Source: an uncultured Lachnospiraceae bacterium (GTDB lineage Bacteria > Bacillota > Clostridia > Lachnospirales > Lachnospiraceae). Taken from it: a stretch of DNA of 64,000 nt. The notes under the pieces are model-generated. The model ran no database searches. It worked only from the letters and a program-made list of their open reading frames with translations, and was not told the DNA's origin. Position 1 is the first letter of the stretch; each line of letters begins with the position of its first letter. The DNA lies in contig CACXFB010000075.1 in NCBI GenBank assembly GCA_902766825.1, positions 1 to 64,000 on the forward strand, written 5' to 3'. Shown one piece after another: positions 27,288-36,734 of the stretch. The position numbers and the translations under genes are program-made.

Positions 27288-30200
27288 ATGATTTATATCA
27301 ATTCCATTGCCGTTGTGTCGGTTTTAATAATGGCATTAATATTTTACGAATTAAAGAAAAATGTCACATGTATTAATTTGATTAATAACAAAAAGATTCA
27401 TCCACAGTTTGGTACATGGTTTAAAAACAGTGACACAATTATGTTTGTATTCATGATACTTACAGCAGTGTTTATAAGATTTGTATGTGCAGTGAATTTT
27501 ACCGGACATGCTGATGTTAATTGTTTTAAATACTGGGGCAGTATATTAAGCAAGTTTGGGTTTTCATCGTTTTATAAAAGTGAAGGTCTGACAGATTATC
27601 TTCCGGGATATCTGTATGTTCTAAGAATAGTCGGTGAGATTGTGGACTTCTTTCATCTTGAATCGTCTTCAGTACTTGTGACTGTTTTATATAAGATGCC
27701 TGCAATGATATGTGATTTACTTATTGCAGGGGTTTTGTTTCGTTTTACTAAGAAACGACTTGATAAAAAGAGTGCTTGGCTTATTGCAGCACTTATACTT
27801 TATAATCCGCTCTTGATACTTAATTCTTCAGTGTGGGGACAGATTGATTCGGTTCTTACGCTGATTCTTGTGCTTGTTTGTATATTTGTTTATGAAGATA
27901 AAACACAAATCGCATATGTATTTTTTTGCATAGGCTTTTTGGTAAAACCACAGATGGTATTTTTTACACCTGTTGTAATGTATGCTTTTTTTGAGAAATG
28001 TTTTACCGGGGAGAACGAAAAAGGAGAGCAGGTTTTTAAGGTTAATACTTACAATATTATAAAACAGCTTCAAGGTGCATTTGGCGGAATTTTGGCAATG
28101 ATTCTTATGTGTCTGCCATTTGGACTGACAACTGTTATAAATCAATGCAAGGACACTATGGGATCGTACAAATATGCATCGGTTAATGCATATAATTTCT
28201 GGGGAATGCTTGGTCTTGACTGGAAGGGACAGGACGAGACATTTTTGTTCCTTACATTCAGACAGTGGAGTGTTTTGTTTATTTTCCTCCTTGTATTTAT
28301 TTCATTTGTTGTATGGATAAGTAATTATAAAGATAAATCAAGATTTACACTTATTGGAGCTTTTCTTGGTATAGGAACTTTTACTATGGCGGTAAGAATG
28401 CATGAAAGATATGCTTTTCCTGCAATAATACTTCTTTTGCTGTTGTTTGTTATGAACTATAAGACTTATACAATGTGGTTGTATATTCTTTTTAGTGCGG
28501 TTAATTTTATTAATTGTGCTCATGTTTTGTTTTATTATGATGCCTATAACTTTGATGCCAGGGCTATTGCAATAATTCTGACAGGACTTTTACAATGTAT
28601 AGTCTTTGGATTTTTTGTTTATTATGTTTTCAGATATTATATTACTCATATATATGTGTTTGATAAGAAAAATGAATTGTACATTTCTAATCAGACCAAC
28701 GTAAAAAAGAACGTAACTGTATTTGAATCCGAAAAAGATTTTTCATTTGGAGTACGTGATCTTATAGCCTGTGCAGTTATAACAGCACTATATGCAATTA
28801 TTGCTTTTTATAATCTGGGAGATAAAAATGTTCCCGATTCTTCATATAAGATGGAGGAAATATGTCAAACCGTAGATTTTGAATTTAGTGAATTTCAGCC
28901 GGTTGAGTGTATGCAATACTACCTTGGTAATTATGAAGAACGAGAATTTGTTGTATATGTTTCGGAAAACGGTGAAGACTGGGATTATTTCGGTGAACTT
29001 ACAATGGACAGCGTTTTCAGATGGGGTGAATACAAGTTTGAAATAAATACAAAATATATCAGACTTGAGCTTCAGAATGATAAAGCAGTTATCAATGAAA
29101 TTGTATTCAGGGACAATAATGACAATATAATTACGCCGGTTAACGCTAATGATAGTGATGTAAGCAGACTTTTTGATGAACAAAATCTTGCAGTTTCACA
29201 ACCAAGTTACCGGAATGGTACTATTTTTGATGAGATATATCATGCAAGGACCGGATACGAATTTAATAACGGTTTGATTACATATGAGTGGACGCATCCT
29301 CCGCTTGGTAAGATTTTTATAGCATTGGGAATGCGTATTTTTGGAACATCACCTTTTGGATGGAGATTCTTCGGAACATTATTCGGTATTTTGATGGTTG
29401 CGTTTATTTATGTACTTGCAAAAAAGATGTTTAAATCAACATTTTTCGCATCTGTTGCAGCTATTATAATGGCTACTGATTTTATGCATTTCACTCAGAC
29501 ACGTATAGCAACCATAGATGTATTTATTACATTCTTTATCATTTTAATGTATCTGTTTATGTATTGGTATTATACGATGAGTTTTTATGATACAAAGCTT
29601 TATAAAACTTTTATACCGCTTGCACTCTGTGGTGTTGCGTTTGGTCTTGGCTGTGCTTCAAAATGGACCGGAGTATACGCCGGAGCAGGACTTGCGATAT
29701 TATTTTTCTATTGCATGTATGAACGTTTCATTGAGTACAGGGAAGCAAAAGTAAAGGTTAAAGATGGTATTGCGGATGAAAAGTTTGATTACATTAACAA
29801 AAAATTTGTTCCATATTTCTGGTTAACGATTTTGTTTTGTGTTGTTGTGTTTATAATAATACCGGGAATAATATATACATTGTCATATATTCCTTTTGTG
29901 GACTATAATAAAGATGTTACGGGTCTGGTTGAAAAAATGCTTAAAAATCAGACTGATATGTTTAATTATCATAAAGATTGTATATTTGAACATCCGTTTT
30001 CTTCAAGATGGTATGAATGGATTGTAATGATTGTGCCAATCTTATATTACTCAGGCGTTAATGCTGACGGAATGTCAGAAAGAATTAGTGCGTTTGGTAA
30101 TCCTGCAATCTGGTGGATGGGAATAGCAGCGTTTATATTTATGATTGTTCTTGTTAAAAAATTTAAAGACAGAACAGCATTGTTTTTAGCTGTCGGATAT

Positions 30201-30467
30201 ATCGTTCAGCTTTTACCATGGACACTTGTTGTAAGAACAACATTTATATATCATTACTTTACATGTGTTCCTTTTATAGTTTTAATGGATGTATATGCTT
30301 TATATTATTTAGCAAAGAGAAATAATAAAAATAGAATTTATGCAATTGCTTTCACATGTATTTGTATCGCATTGTTTGTGATGTTTTATCCGGCAATTAG
30401 CGGTAAGCCTATGAGTGAAAACTATGATGTCAATGTTTTAAGATGGTTGCCAACCTGGTGGGTATAA
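27288..30467 (+). CDS. Double GT-C glycosyltransferase (PMT-like C-terminal half)
   Basis: A 1059-residue polytopic protein that seems to join two GT-C-type membrane glycosyltransferases. The N-terminal half (about 1-465) has the early loop FTGHADVNCFKYWG and many membrane helices, like polyprenyl-phosphate mannosyltransferases. A soluble region (about 515-630; CMQYYLGNYEEREFVVYVS, TKYIRLELQND) resembles a discoidin-type beta-sandwich. The C-terminal half (about 640-1059) is a protein O-mannosyltransferase family (GT39) module with the DEIYHA acidic motif and WTHPPLGKIFIALG. Likely acts at the outer membrane face with lipid-phosphate sugar donors; acceptor unknown. Probably co-transcribed with the rhomboid-like gene. 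Confidence 0.8.
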   Translation: MIYINSIAVVSVLIMALIFYELKKNVTCINLINNKKIHPQFGTWFKNSDTIMFVFMILTAVFIRFVCAVNFTGHADVNCFKYWGSILSKFGFSSFYKSEGLTDYLPGYLYVLRIVGEIVDFFHLESSSVLVTVLYKMPAMICDLLIAGVLFRFTKKRLDKKSAWLIAALILYNPLLILNSSVWGQIDSVLTLILVLVCIFVYEDKTQIAYVFFCIGFLVKPQMVFFTPVVMYAFFEKCFTGENEKGEQVFKVNTYNIIKQLQGAFGGILAMILMCLPFGLTTVINQCKDTMGSYKYASVNAYNFWGMLGLDWKGQDETFLFLTFRQWSVLFIFLLVFISFVVWISNYKDKSRFTLIGAFLGIGTFTMAVRMHERYAFPAIILLLLLFVMNYKTYTMWLYILFSAVNFINCAHVLFYYDAYNFDARAIAIILTGLLQCIVFGFFVYYVFRYYITHIYVFDKKNELYISNQTNVKKNVTVFESEKDFSFGVRDLIACAVITALYAIIAFYNLGDKNVPDSSYKMEEICQTVDFEFSEFQPVECMQYYLGNYEEREFVVYVSENGEDWDYFGELTMDSVFRWGEYKFEINTKYIRLELQNDKAVINEIVFRDNNDNIITPVNANDSDVSRLFDEQNLAVSQPSYRNGTIFDEIYHARTGYEFNNGLITYEWTHPPLGKIFIALGMRIFGTSPFGWRFFGTLFGILMVAFIYVLAKKMFKSTFFASVAAIIMATDFMHFTQTRIATIDVFITFFIILMYLFMYWYYTMSFYDTKLYKTFIPLALCGVAFGLGCASKWTGVYAGAGLAILFFYCMYERFIEYREAKVKVKDGIADEKFDYINKKFVPYFWLTILFCVVVFIIIPGIIYTLSYIPFVDYNKDVTGLVEKMLKNQTDMFNYHKDCIFEHPFSSRWYEWIVMIVPILYYSGVNADGMSERISAFGNPAIWWMGIAAFIFMIVLVKKFKDRTALFLAVGYIVQLLPWTLVVRTTFIYHYFTCVPFIVLMDVYALYYLAKRNNKNRIYAIAFTCICIALFVMFYPAISGKPMSENYDVNVLRWLPTWWV

Positions 30468-30508
30468 TGCATTGACTTAATTTACAAAATTATTGTCAGG
30501 AGAATTTG

Positions 30509-31708
30509 ATGAACCTTTTATATAAAGAGTTTAGGCAGATAATTTCAAATAAATTGTTTATCGGTACATGGATTGTTGTACTCATTTCACTTTGCGTGTT
30601 TATGTGTGCCGATATTGAAGATACCAAAAGTGATGTTCCTGAGATTGGAGCAAGAATAGGTGTCATCAATAACGATACTTCGTCATATGCTGACATGTTT
30701 GTGGACTTTATCATGAAAAGTGATGAACTTGCACGTCTTGTTAATGTTGAAGTAGGAAAAAAGAAAGATATTGAAGAAAAATTTTATGCCGGCAAGCTCG
30801 ATGCATATGTTGAGATTCCCCAGGATTTCATTAACAGCTTAATGGATATTGAGGAAATGCCACTTAGTGTAACAATAAGTGATAATAATACAGTTACAAC
30901 AATTCTGATAAAGAATTATGTTGATTCATTTGAGAGCTATGTCCGTGCGATACAAATGAATATAACAAGTTTGTATAATCAATTAAGACTTCTTGATACG
31001 GGCGAGTCCAAGGCAAAGATGAAATGCTTTAATGTCACATATGTTCTTGTGAAAGATGTTTTTGAAAAAGAAAGATTTGTAGATACGGTAGAAGTCGAGG
31101 ACCTTAAAGTATCTACAGTAGTTGTATATCTGATATACGCTGCAATAACAATAGTTATAATGTATGGTTCTTTGTTTGCCGGAGTTGATATCCTAAAAGA
31201 AAAATCATACTGGGTACTTAACAGATATCTTATTTCGGGAAGTTCCGCAATAAAGTTTATTGTGACAAAGTTATTTTTTTATACAGTTGCATTGTATATG
31301 CTTATTTTAATTCCGACATTGGTTTCGGACATCTATAACGGTAATGATACAATGTGGCTTACGCTGGTTTTATATTTTGTTTTTATTATGACATGTATAA
31401 GTTTTTCAATATTTTTATGCTTTTTAATGGGTAATACAATAAGTTTCACTTTAACGGGTAATATGCTTTACATTGTTTCTATTATAATCGGCGGAGGAAT
31501 TATACCTGTAATGTACATGCCTGTCAAACTTGCTGAATTTGCAAAATACACTCCGACTTATATGTTCATTAATTCATTTATTAATGCTCATAACAATAAA
31601 GGTTTTGATTCCGTTAAAACGCCTGTTTTGATATGCGGACTAATAACCGTATTATGTATAAGTGCCAGCACAGTATTGTTTAAAAAAGTGTTTACAAGAC
31701 AGGAGTAG
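30509..31708 (+). CDS. ABC-2 family permease protein 1
   Basis: A 399-residue protein with an N-terminal membrane helix (about 14-33), an extracytoplasmic domain of about 170 residues (GARIGVINNDTSSYADMFVD...), then five to six membrane helices from about 205 to 395. This is the layout of ABC-2 type (YhgE/Pip- or YbhR-like) exporter permeases. The start at 30509 follows CAGGAGA. It is followed after four bases by a second permease of the same layout. No ATPase gene is nearby, so the energising subunit must be elsewhere, or the pair is not an exporter. Confidence 0.8.
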   Translation: MNLLYKEFRQIISNKLFIGTWIVVLISLCVFMCADIEDTKSDVPEIGARIGVINNDTSSYADMFVDFIMKSDELARLVNVEVGKKKDIEEKFYAGKLDAYVEIPQDFINSLMDIEEMPLSVTISDNNTVTTILIKNYVDSFESYVRAIQMNITSLYNQLRLLDTGESKAKMKCFNVTYVLVKDVFEKERFVDTVEVEDLKVSTVVVYLIYAAITIVIMYGSLFAGVDILKEKSYWVLNRYLISGSSAIKFIVTKLFFYTVALYMLILIPTLVSDIYNGNDTMWLTLVLYFVFIMTCISFSIFLCFLMGNTISFTLTGNMLYIVSIIIGGGIIPVMYMPVKLAEFAKYTPTYMFINSFINAHNNKGFDSVKTPVLICGLITVLCISASTVLFKKVFTRQE

Positions 31709-31712
31709 TTAC

Positions 31713-32960
31713 ATGAAATATTTGATTTTTACGCTAATGGATATTGTTAATATTTTTATTCTAAGAATAAAAATGATTTTCAAATCTCTTTCTGTTATAA
31801 TAGCATTTGTGGTGTCAATCACAATAACCGTTATAATGATTAATACGTTTTTGGATTCTTCGGAAGCTAAATCAAGTATACCGGTAGGACTTATTAACAG
31901 CAGTGATTCTGTATATGCAAATGCAGTCGTTGAAAATCTGTATGATTTAAAGTCTATCTACATTTATGAAAAAGATTTTAATACTCTTAAACACATGTTA
32001 TCTACAAATGATGTGTATTGCATTATTGAGATTAATAAAGATTTTGATAAATGCATCAGCGGAAACAGATCAAAGAAAGCCATGACCATATATTATGCCA
32101 AGGGCAATAAGAATCTTAATATGGTTTCGGATATTGTTATAAGCAGAATAATGGATGAAGTTTGCTATAATTCATGCTATAAGGCTTATAAAACATTTAA
32201 AGATGATTATAATCTGTCGGATGAAGATGAATACAGAAAATACACCGAAGAAATATATGAAGACTACGGAGAATATTTCAGTGTTGATTTACAGATTGTA
32301 AATCTCGATGAAAATATGGAAGTAACTGATAATATTTCTAATGGTATTATGTACAGACTTGTCATCATTGGAATTATAACTATTTTGATTTCATTTATTA
32401 TTTTATTTGCATCCAATTCAATTATAGCGGATAAGACATTTAACACATCCAACAGAATAAGAATTTCAAGTGCGGGATTTCTTGCAAAGGTAACAGCTGA
32501 TATGCTTGCATTGTTTTTTACCGGCGAGCTGTATGTTGTATTTGCATATTTCATGTTTGTTGAAAAATTAGAGATAGAAAGTATGAAAAACACCTTGTTG
32601 ATGTTTATAACATTATCATTATTCTGTCTCATAATAAGTGTTATTTTTGTATGGCTGACACAGATTATAAAAGAATCGGTAATGTTACAGATAACAGGTG
32701 CATTTATCGTATGTGTGAGCGGTATGTTAGGCGCAATGGAGATTATTTCGTTTACACTTCCTGATAGTTTAAAGAAATTATCAACGGCATCGCCTAACAC
32801 ATATGTTGTCAGAGTTTATGACGCAATTTCAGTTCTTGGTGATGGTTATAAAAATACAAAGTTGTATTTAATTTATACATTGATTATGCTTGGTATATTC
32901 TATGCAACAGCAATTGCTCGCGATTTATATATATCAAGAATATCTAAAAAAACAGTTTAA
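31713..32960 (+). CDS. ABC-2 family permease protein 2
   Basis: A 415-residue companion of the preceding permease. It has a membrane helix at about 17-38, an extracytoplasmic domain (SSIPVGLINSSDSVYANAVV, with the same 'glycine-leucine-isoleucine-asn' opening as its neighbour), then about six membrane helices from about 220. The start at 31713 uses AGGAG at 31701-31705; an earlier in-frame ATG at 31662 overlaps the previous gene by 47 bases. The two permeases probably form a heterodimer. The 14-base gap to the next gene indicates one transcript. Confidence 0.78.
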   Translation: MKYLIFTLMDIVNIFILRIKMIFKSLSVIIAFVVSITITVIMINTFLDSSEAKSSIPVGLINSSDSVYANAVVENLYDLKSIYIYEKDFNTLKHMLSTNDVYCIIEINKDFDKCISGNRSKKAMTIYYAKGNKNLNMVSDIVISRIMDEVCYNSCYKAYKTFKDDYNLSDEDEYRKYTEEIYEDYGEYFSVDLQIVNLDENMEVTDNISNGIMYRLVIIGIITILISFIILFASNSIIADKTFNTSNRIRISSAGFLAKVTADMLALFFTGELYVVFAYFMFVEKLEIESMKNTLLMFITLSLFCLIISVIFVWLTQIIKESVMLQITGAFIVCVSGMLGAMEIISFTLPDSLKKLSTASPNTYVVRVYDAISVLGDGYKNTKLYLIYTLIMLGIFYATAIARDLYISRISKKTV

Positions 32961-32974
32961 AACGGAGCAGAATT

Positions 32975-34375
32975 ATGAATGCATATTTAAAAGTAATTAA
33001 AGACATAAAAGGAAAGAAAGAACTTGATAATAATCTTAAAGAGTATTTTGATATATTGCTTTCAGATTATCTTAGAATGTCCAATGTCAGAATGGCAATG
33101 AATTATTACACTTTATATGAATCGATAAATGAATATTCATTTATCACAACCGGTAACATTAAGGAAATCCTTGAAAAGATTACTGAGTTGGCGTTGCTGT
33201 ACGTTGACGGAAAGGTTAATACACAATCCGATGAAATTCTGGATAAGATAGAGAATATAAGAAGTGAATTGAGAAACAGGGTAGATGAACTGGTTTCTTT
33301 ATCTAAGGCATTTTCTGTTGCAGAATATGCAATTAACAGAGTGGAGCACAGATTTGATGAAACACCTTTTGAGGTCGACAGTGATGATATAATTCTTCAT
33401 TCTCTTTTGTCTTATATTTTTTCAGACAAGGACAATGTTGTTATCAATGATAAGATTAAGCTTATTATGGGCCAGTTGCCGGTAAGAATGGCAAAATCAA
33501 AGTTTTATAACATGATAGCTAATACATTTACTTTATATAACGGTTCTGACAAGACTTCACTAGATGATTTTGTTTCCGGCTTAAGTATGTCGGCATTGAT
33601 GGATATCAATATTAAAGGATATTTTGGTGAATATGCAGTAATACTTAATGAATTGCTTGAACATGATTACAAAGACATTGAAAAAGAGGAGTTTGACAAT
33701 CTCAAAGACAAACTTGATAAATGTACAGAGTTTATAAATCTTGCAACAGACGGATACAGTTATCTTATGGAGATTGCAAATGACTTATATGAGATTGTGG
33801 TCTGCAGTAATCTGACGGATAATGATTTTCCTGAAATTAAGGCATCAATATCAATTATATGTAAAGTTGCATCTAATATTTTTTCAAATGTATATGATGA
33901 AGAATTTTCAGAGATGTTTACTGAGTTTGAAGGAACAGCAGAGGAACTTATAGCTGAGATTTCAAGTGTTGAGAGCATCTTAGAAGATATAAATGAAAAT
34001 CATGATGAAAAAGTACATGAGATTGGTTGTACACCAAAGCTTAAAGCTGCACTGGTGTGCAGTCTTTTGAATTCAACCAGTAAATTTGTTGATATTAAAA
34101 AAGCAGGTAAGCTCAGTGAATCGGATCAAAAAGCAGATGACAATTATATTGATATTGTTACAAATGTATTCCTTGAAAAATTATCAGTAATATTGGGAAG
34201 ATATAACGGTCTTGTGAAAAGAGGTATAATGGCTTCTGTGATATCACAGCTTCCTGTAAGATTTCGAACTTCAGATGAGTTGTCAGAATTCCTTTTAAGT
34301 TCTATATCAGCATGTAAGGATACAGCAGAAAAAGCAGCGTTTGCAGAGATAACCAGACAGATAATAATGGATTAG
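32975..34375 (+). CDS. Unrecognised helical cytoplasmic protein
   Basis: I do not recognise this 466-residue protein. It is acidic, without signal peptide or membrane helix, and appears almost wholly alpha-helical with many Leu/Ile/Asp/Glu residues (for example SDYLRMSNVRMAMNYYTLYES near the N-terminus and a coiled-coil-like stretch at about 85-105). Two segments, LIMGQLPVRMAKSKFYNMI and VISQLPVRFRTSDELSEFL, share a Q-L-P-V-R core and could mark an internal duplication. It lies between two ABC-2 permeases and a small unknown gene, so a role in that locus is likely. Confidence 0.7.
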   Translation: MNAYLKVIKDIKGKKELDNNLKEYFDILLSDYLRMSNVRMAMNYYTLYESINEYSFITTGNIKEILEKITELALLYVDGKVNTQSDEILDKIENIRSELRNRVDELVSLSKAFSVAEYAINRVEHRFDETPFEVDSDDIILHSLLSYIFSDKDNVVINDKIKLIMGQLPVRMAKSKFYNMIANTFTLYNGSDKTSLDDFVSGLSMSALMDINIKGYFGEYAVILNELLEHDYKDIEKEEFDNLKDKLDKCTEFINLATDGYSYLMEIANDLYEIVVCSNLTDNDFPEIKASISIICKVASNIFSNVYDEEFSEMFTEFEGTAEELIAEISSVESILEDINENHDEKVHEIGCTPKLKAALVCSLLNSTSKFVDIKKAGKLSESDQKADDNYIDIVTNVFLEKLSVILGRYNGLVKRGIMASVISQLPVRFRTSDELSEFLLSSISACKDTAEKAAFAEITRQIIMD

Positions 34376-34395
34376 CTAATAACCGGAGGCAGACA

Positions 34396-34725
34396 GTGTT
34401 TTATATTTATAAAGATTTGTTTTCTGATGAAAAAAGCAAAAATAAAATAGATGATATATGTGATGCAATAAAAAATAATAAATTTATATTAGGTGTTTAT
34501 TGTATAATATTATCTACCAACGCCAATAATCTTTTTGATATTATTAATATTAACGAGCTAAGATTCAATTTTTATCATAATACTGACATTTATATAGTTG
34601 GTGTATCAAAAGGTAAAAAAGAAGCGGTTAATGTTGTGGCAGAAATTGCCGGTAAAGCAGCTGTGGAAGACAATATACATAATATCAGAAGTTATTTTGA
34701 TAAACAAAGTTTTAATGAATTGTAA
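34396..34725 (+). CDS. Unrecognised small protein
   Basis: A 109-residue protein starting at GTG 34396, nine bases past CCGGAGG. It reads as a mixed alpha/beta fold: an N-terminal YIYKDLFSDEKSKNKI helix, a hydrophobic strand (FILGVYCIILST), then YIVGVSKGKKEAVNVVAEIAGKAA. No family recognised. It is 20 bases after the helical protein and 41 before the DUF2953 gene. Codon use is similar to its neighbours. Confidence 0.65.
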   Translation: MFYIYKDLFSDEKSKNKIDDICDAIKNNKFILGVYCIILSTNANNLFDIININELRFNFYHNTDIYIVGVSKGKKEAVNVVAEIAGKAAVEDNIHNIRSYFDKQSFNEL

Positions 34726-34766
34726 TCTGGTAAATAGAATGTAACCAAAGGAGGAAACAGGTATTA

Positions 34767-35708
34767 ATGCTTTATGTAATTCTTAATATTTTAAAAATTG
34801 CCGGTATTATTATTCTTTCCTTGTTGGCATTTATATTATTGCTTATAATAGCGTTACTTTTTGTGCCGGTTAGATATAAAGTAAATGCGATAAAACCTAC
34901 TGTGGATGGCGATTTTAAAGTAAATATAACGGTTTCCTGGCTTTTGCAGCTTTTTGCTTTTTGTTTCAGGTTAAAAAATAAAGATGAACAAAAAATGTAT
35001 ATTAGAATATTAGGCATAAAAAAACGCTTAAGAAATAAAGATAACGATAAGCCTAAAAAAACTAAGAAAAAGAAGAAAAATAAAAAGAATCAGTCAAATG
35101 ATGATATAACATATACAGAGGCTGAAGATGAAACGGCGGGCTCGATAAAAAATGAGTCTATAGAAGAGGACAAAGAGGATAATCATCCTGAAGATAACGA
35201 TATTGTAAATGAAGGTGCTTTTGAAGGAGATAATCAAAAGAAACAAAACAAATTTAAATCTGTTGTAAATAAAATTGAAGATTCGGTTGTAAAAATCAGA
35301 AAGACGATTAAAAAAGCTACGTCATCGGTTAAGACGATAAAAAATAAAGCACAGAAGTTGTATTCATTTGCAAATGACGGTAATAATAAAAAAGGAATGA
35401 AAAAGATTGTATCTTCATTTCTTGAAATATTAAAAAAGATAAAACCCAAAGTAACGGCGAGCGTACATTTTGGATTCGAAGATCCTTATAAGATGGGAAA
35501 AATCCTCTCTGTTTTAGGAATTTTGTATCCGATATATGCAAAAAATACAGATATATATCCTGAATTTGATAACGGAGATTTTTATTATGGAACTGTTTTA
35601 GTAAAGGGGAAAATTAGAATATTTACATTATTGCTGATATGTTTTAAACTATACAGAGATAAGAATTTTAAATACCTTTACAATAATTATAAAGAGATAA
35701 AGAAGTAA
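34767..35708 (+). CDS. DUF2953 membrane-anchored protein (YtfI-like)
   Basis: A 313-residue protein with an N-terminal membrane helix (about 6-33), a beta-rich start (VNITVSWLLQLFAF, MYIRILGIKKRL), a long lysine- then Asp/Glu-rich linker (about 90-150), and a C-terminal part with SVHFGFEDPYKMGKILSVLGILYPIYAK typical of DUF2953. In Bacillus the same family gene (ytfI) stands directly before ytfJ (gerW), as here with 15 bases spacing. This conserved pairing suggests a spore-related role, though the molecular function is unknown. Confidence 0.82.
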   Translation: MLYVILNILKIAGIIILSLLAFILLLIIALLFVPVRYKVNAIKPTVDGDFKVNITVSWLLQLFAFCFRLKNKDEQKMYIRILGIKKRLRNKDNDKPKKTKKKKKNKKNQSNDDITYTEAEDETAGSIKNESIEEDKEDNHPEDNDIVNEGAFEGDNQKKQNKFKSVVNKIEDSVVKIRKTIKKATSSVKTIKNKAQKLYSFANDGNNKKGMKKIVSSFLEILKKIKPKVTASVHFGFEDPYKMGKILSVLGILYPIYAKNTDIYPEFDNGDFYYGTVLVKGKIRIFTLLLICFKLYRDKNFKYLYNNYKEIKK

Positions 35709-35723
35709 GAATCGGAGGTTAAT

Positions 35724-36110
35724 ATGGCAGACAATAATTTTGTGAGTACAGTTGAATCACTTTTTAAAGGAATGGACAGTTTCATTACGACAAAGACAGT
35801 AGTCGGAGATGCAATAAAGGTTGATGAGAATACAACCATTTTACCGCTTGTGGATGTAACCTTCGGTGTTGGTGCCGGAGCATTTGCCAACGGAGAGAAA
35901 AAGTCGAATAACGGTGGAGGCGGAATGAGCGGAAAGATTACGCCAAGCTCTGTACTTGTTATCCAGAACGGTGTTGCAAAAGTAGTGAATGTTAATGTTA
36001 AGGAACAGGATGGAATATCTAAGATTATAGACATGGTTCCTGAGTTGATTAACAATTTTAAGAATAAGAAATCCGATAAGAATGAAGAAGAAACAGAAGC
36101 AGAAGAATAA
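35724..36110 (+). CDS. gerW: GerW-family sporulation protein (YtfJ)
   Basis: A 128-residue member of the GerW/YtfJ family: VESLFKGMDSFITTKTVVGDAIKV, a VTFGVGAGAF glycine-rich stretch, GGGGMSGKITPSSVLVI and a C-terminal acidic tail. In Bacillus this protein is needed for normal spore germination or cortex handling. It follows the DUF2953 gene by 15 bases. The family also occurs in clostridia that are not known to form spores, so it is not proof of sporulation. Confidence 0.9.
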   Translation: MADNNFVSTVESLFKGMDSFITTKTVVGDAIKVDENTTILPLVDVTFGVGAGAFANGEKKSNNGGGGMSGKITPSSVLVIQNGVAKVVNVNVKEQDGISKIIDMVPELINNFKNKKSDKNEEETEAEE

Positions 36111-36136
36111 AAATTTTGATAATATAAAAAAATATG

Positions 36137-36165
36137 TTGCAAATATTATTTTGTTCTGATAAAAT
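36137..36165 (+). promoter_or_regulatory. Promoter of rpmB
   Basis: TTGCAA, a 17-base spacer and TAAAAT (36160-36165), 39 bases before the rpmB start. Confidence 0.7.
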
Positions 36166-36203
36166 AGTTGCTGTTGTAGGTTTATATGCAAGGAGGTGCT
36201 GGA

Positions 36204-36389
36204 ATGGCAAAGTGTGCAATTTGTGAGAAAGGTGCTCATTTTGGTAACAATGTGAGTCATTCGCATAGAAGAAGTAACAGAATGTGGAAAGCTAACATCA
36301 AGTCAGTTAAGGTTAATGTTAATGGAGTTGCAAAGAAGATGTATGTTTGTACTTCATGCCTTAAGTCAGGCTTTGTTGAGCGTGCTTAA
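36204..36389 (+). CDS. rpmB: 50S ribosomal protein L28
   Basis: A 61-residue L28 (MAKCAICEKGAHFGNNVSHSHRRSNR, ...KKMYVCTSCLKSGFVERA). Two CxxC pairs (Cys4/Cys7 and Cys51/Cys54) make it a zinc-binding (C+) form. The start at 36204 follows AGGAGGTG; the reading from 36186 is rejected because its extra codons are the ribosome-binding site. A terminator follows at once. Confidence 0.97.
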   Translation: MAKCAICEKGAHFGNNVSHSHRRSNRMWKANIKSVKVNVNGVAKKMYVCTSCLKSGFVERA

Positions 36390-36402
36390 TTAATGAAAAA
36401 TG

Positions 36403-36436
36403 AATCCCGATATAATTTTATATCGGGATTTTTTTC
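36403..36436. terminator. Bidirectional terminator between rpmB and a small minus-strand gene
   Basis: AATCCCGATATA (36403-36414) pairs with TATATCGGGATT (36419-36430), followed by a T run. Read on the minus strand it also ends in a T-rich stretch, so it serves both converging genes. Confidence 0.88.
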
Positions 36437-36575
36437 ATTTACACATAAACATATTATATCCCAGAACAAACAGAAGTATTACTATGCAGGCGGTAAAGAA
36501 GGTTTTATTTACAAAAAACATTATCGCCATACCAAATGCAATCCAGAATATAATGAAGCCTATCATTTTCTTCAT
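36435..36575 (-). CDS. Small 46-residue two-helix membrane protein
   Basis: A short frame on the minus strand encodes a 46-residue protein: Met-Lys-Lys start, a first hydrophobic helix (IGFIIFWIAFGMAIMFFV), the turn NKTFF, a second helix (ACIVILLFVLGYNMF) and a Cys-Lys end. It fills the otherwise empty 345-base space between rpmB and asp23 and ends exactly at the shared terminator. Two complete helices with charged ends and terminator placement argue that it is real. The ribosome-binding site is weak (CCAGG). I know similar small proteins in clostridial genomes but no function. Alternative: fortuitous frame. Confidence 0.65.
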   Translation of the reverse strand: MKKMIGFIIFWIAFGMAIMFFVNKTFFTACIVILLFVLGYNMFMCK

Positions 36576-36734
36576 AAAATATGCCTGGGTTTTTTATTAC
36601 TACTAATATATGTTTTGGTTTTTATTAATATTATAACTAATTATTCTTTCATTTTTTTCGAATAAAGGTTATAATATTATGAGAGTGTGTCCTAAATTAT
36701 GAGGATTTAACACTTTAAAAAGGAGGTACGACGT

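Noticed and set aside
36393..36665. Plus-strand frame of 90 codons between rpmB and asp23
   Set aside because: It begins inside the rpmB terminator, lacks an RBS, and its composition is poor; the opposite-strand 46-residue frame is far more convincing.
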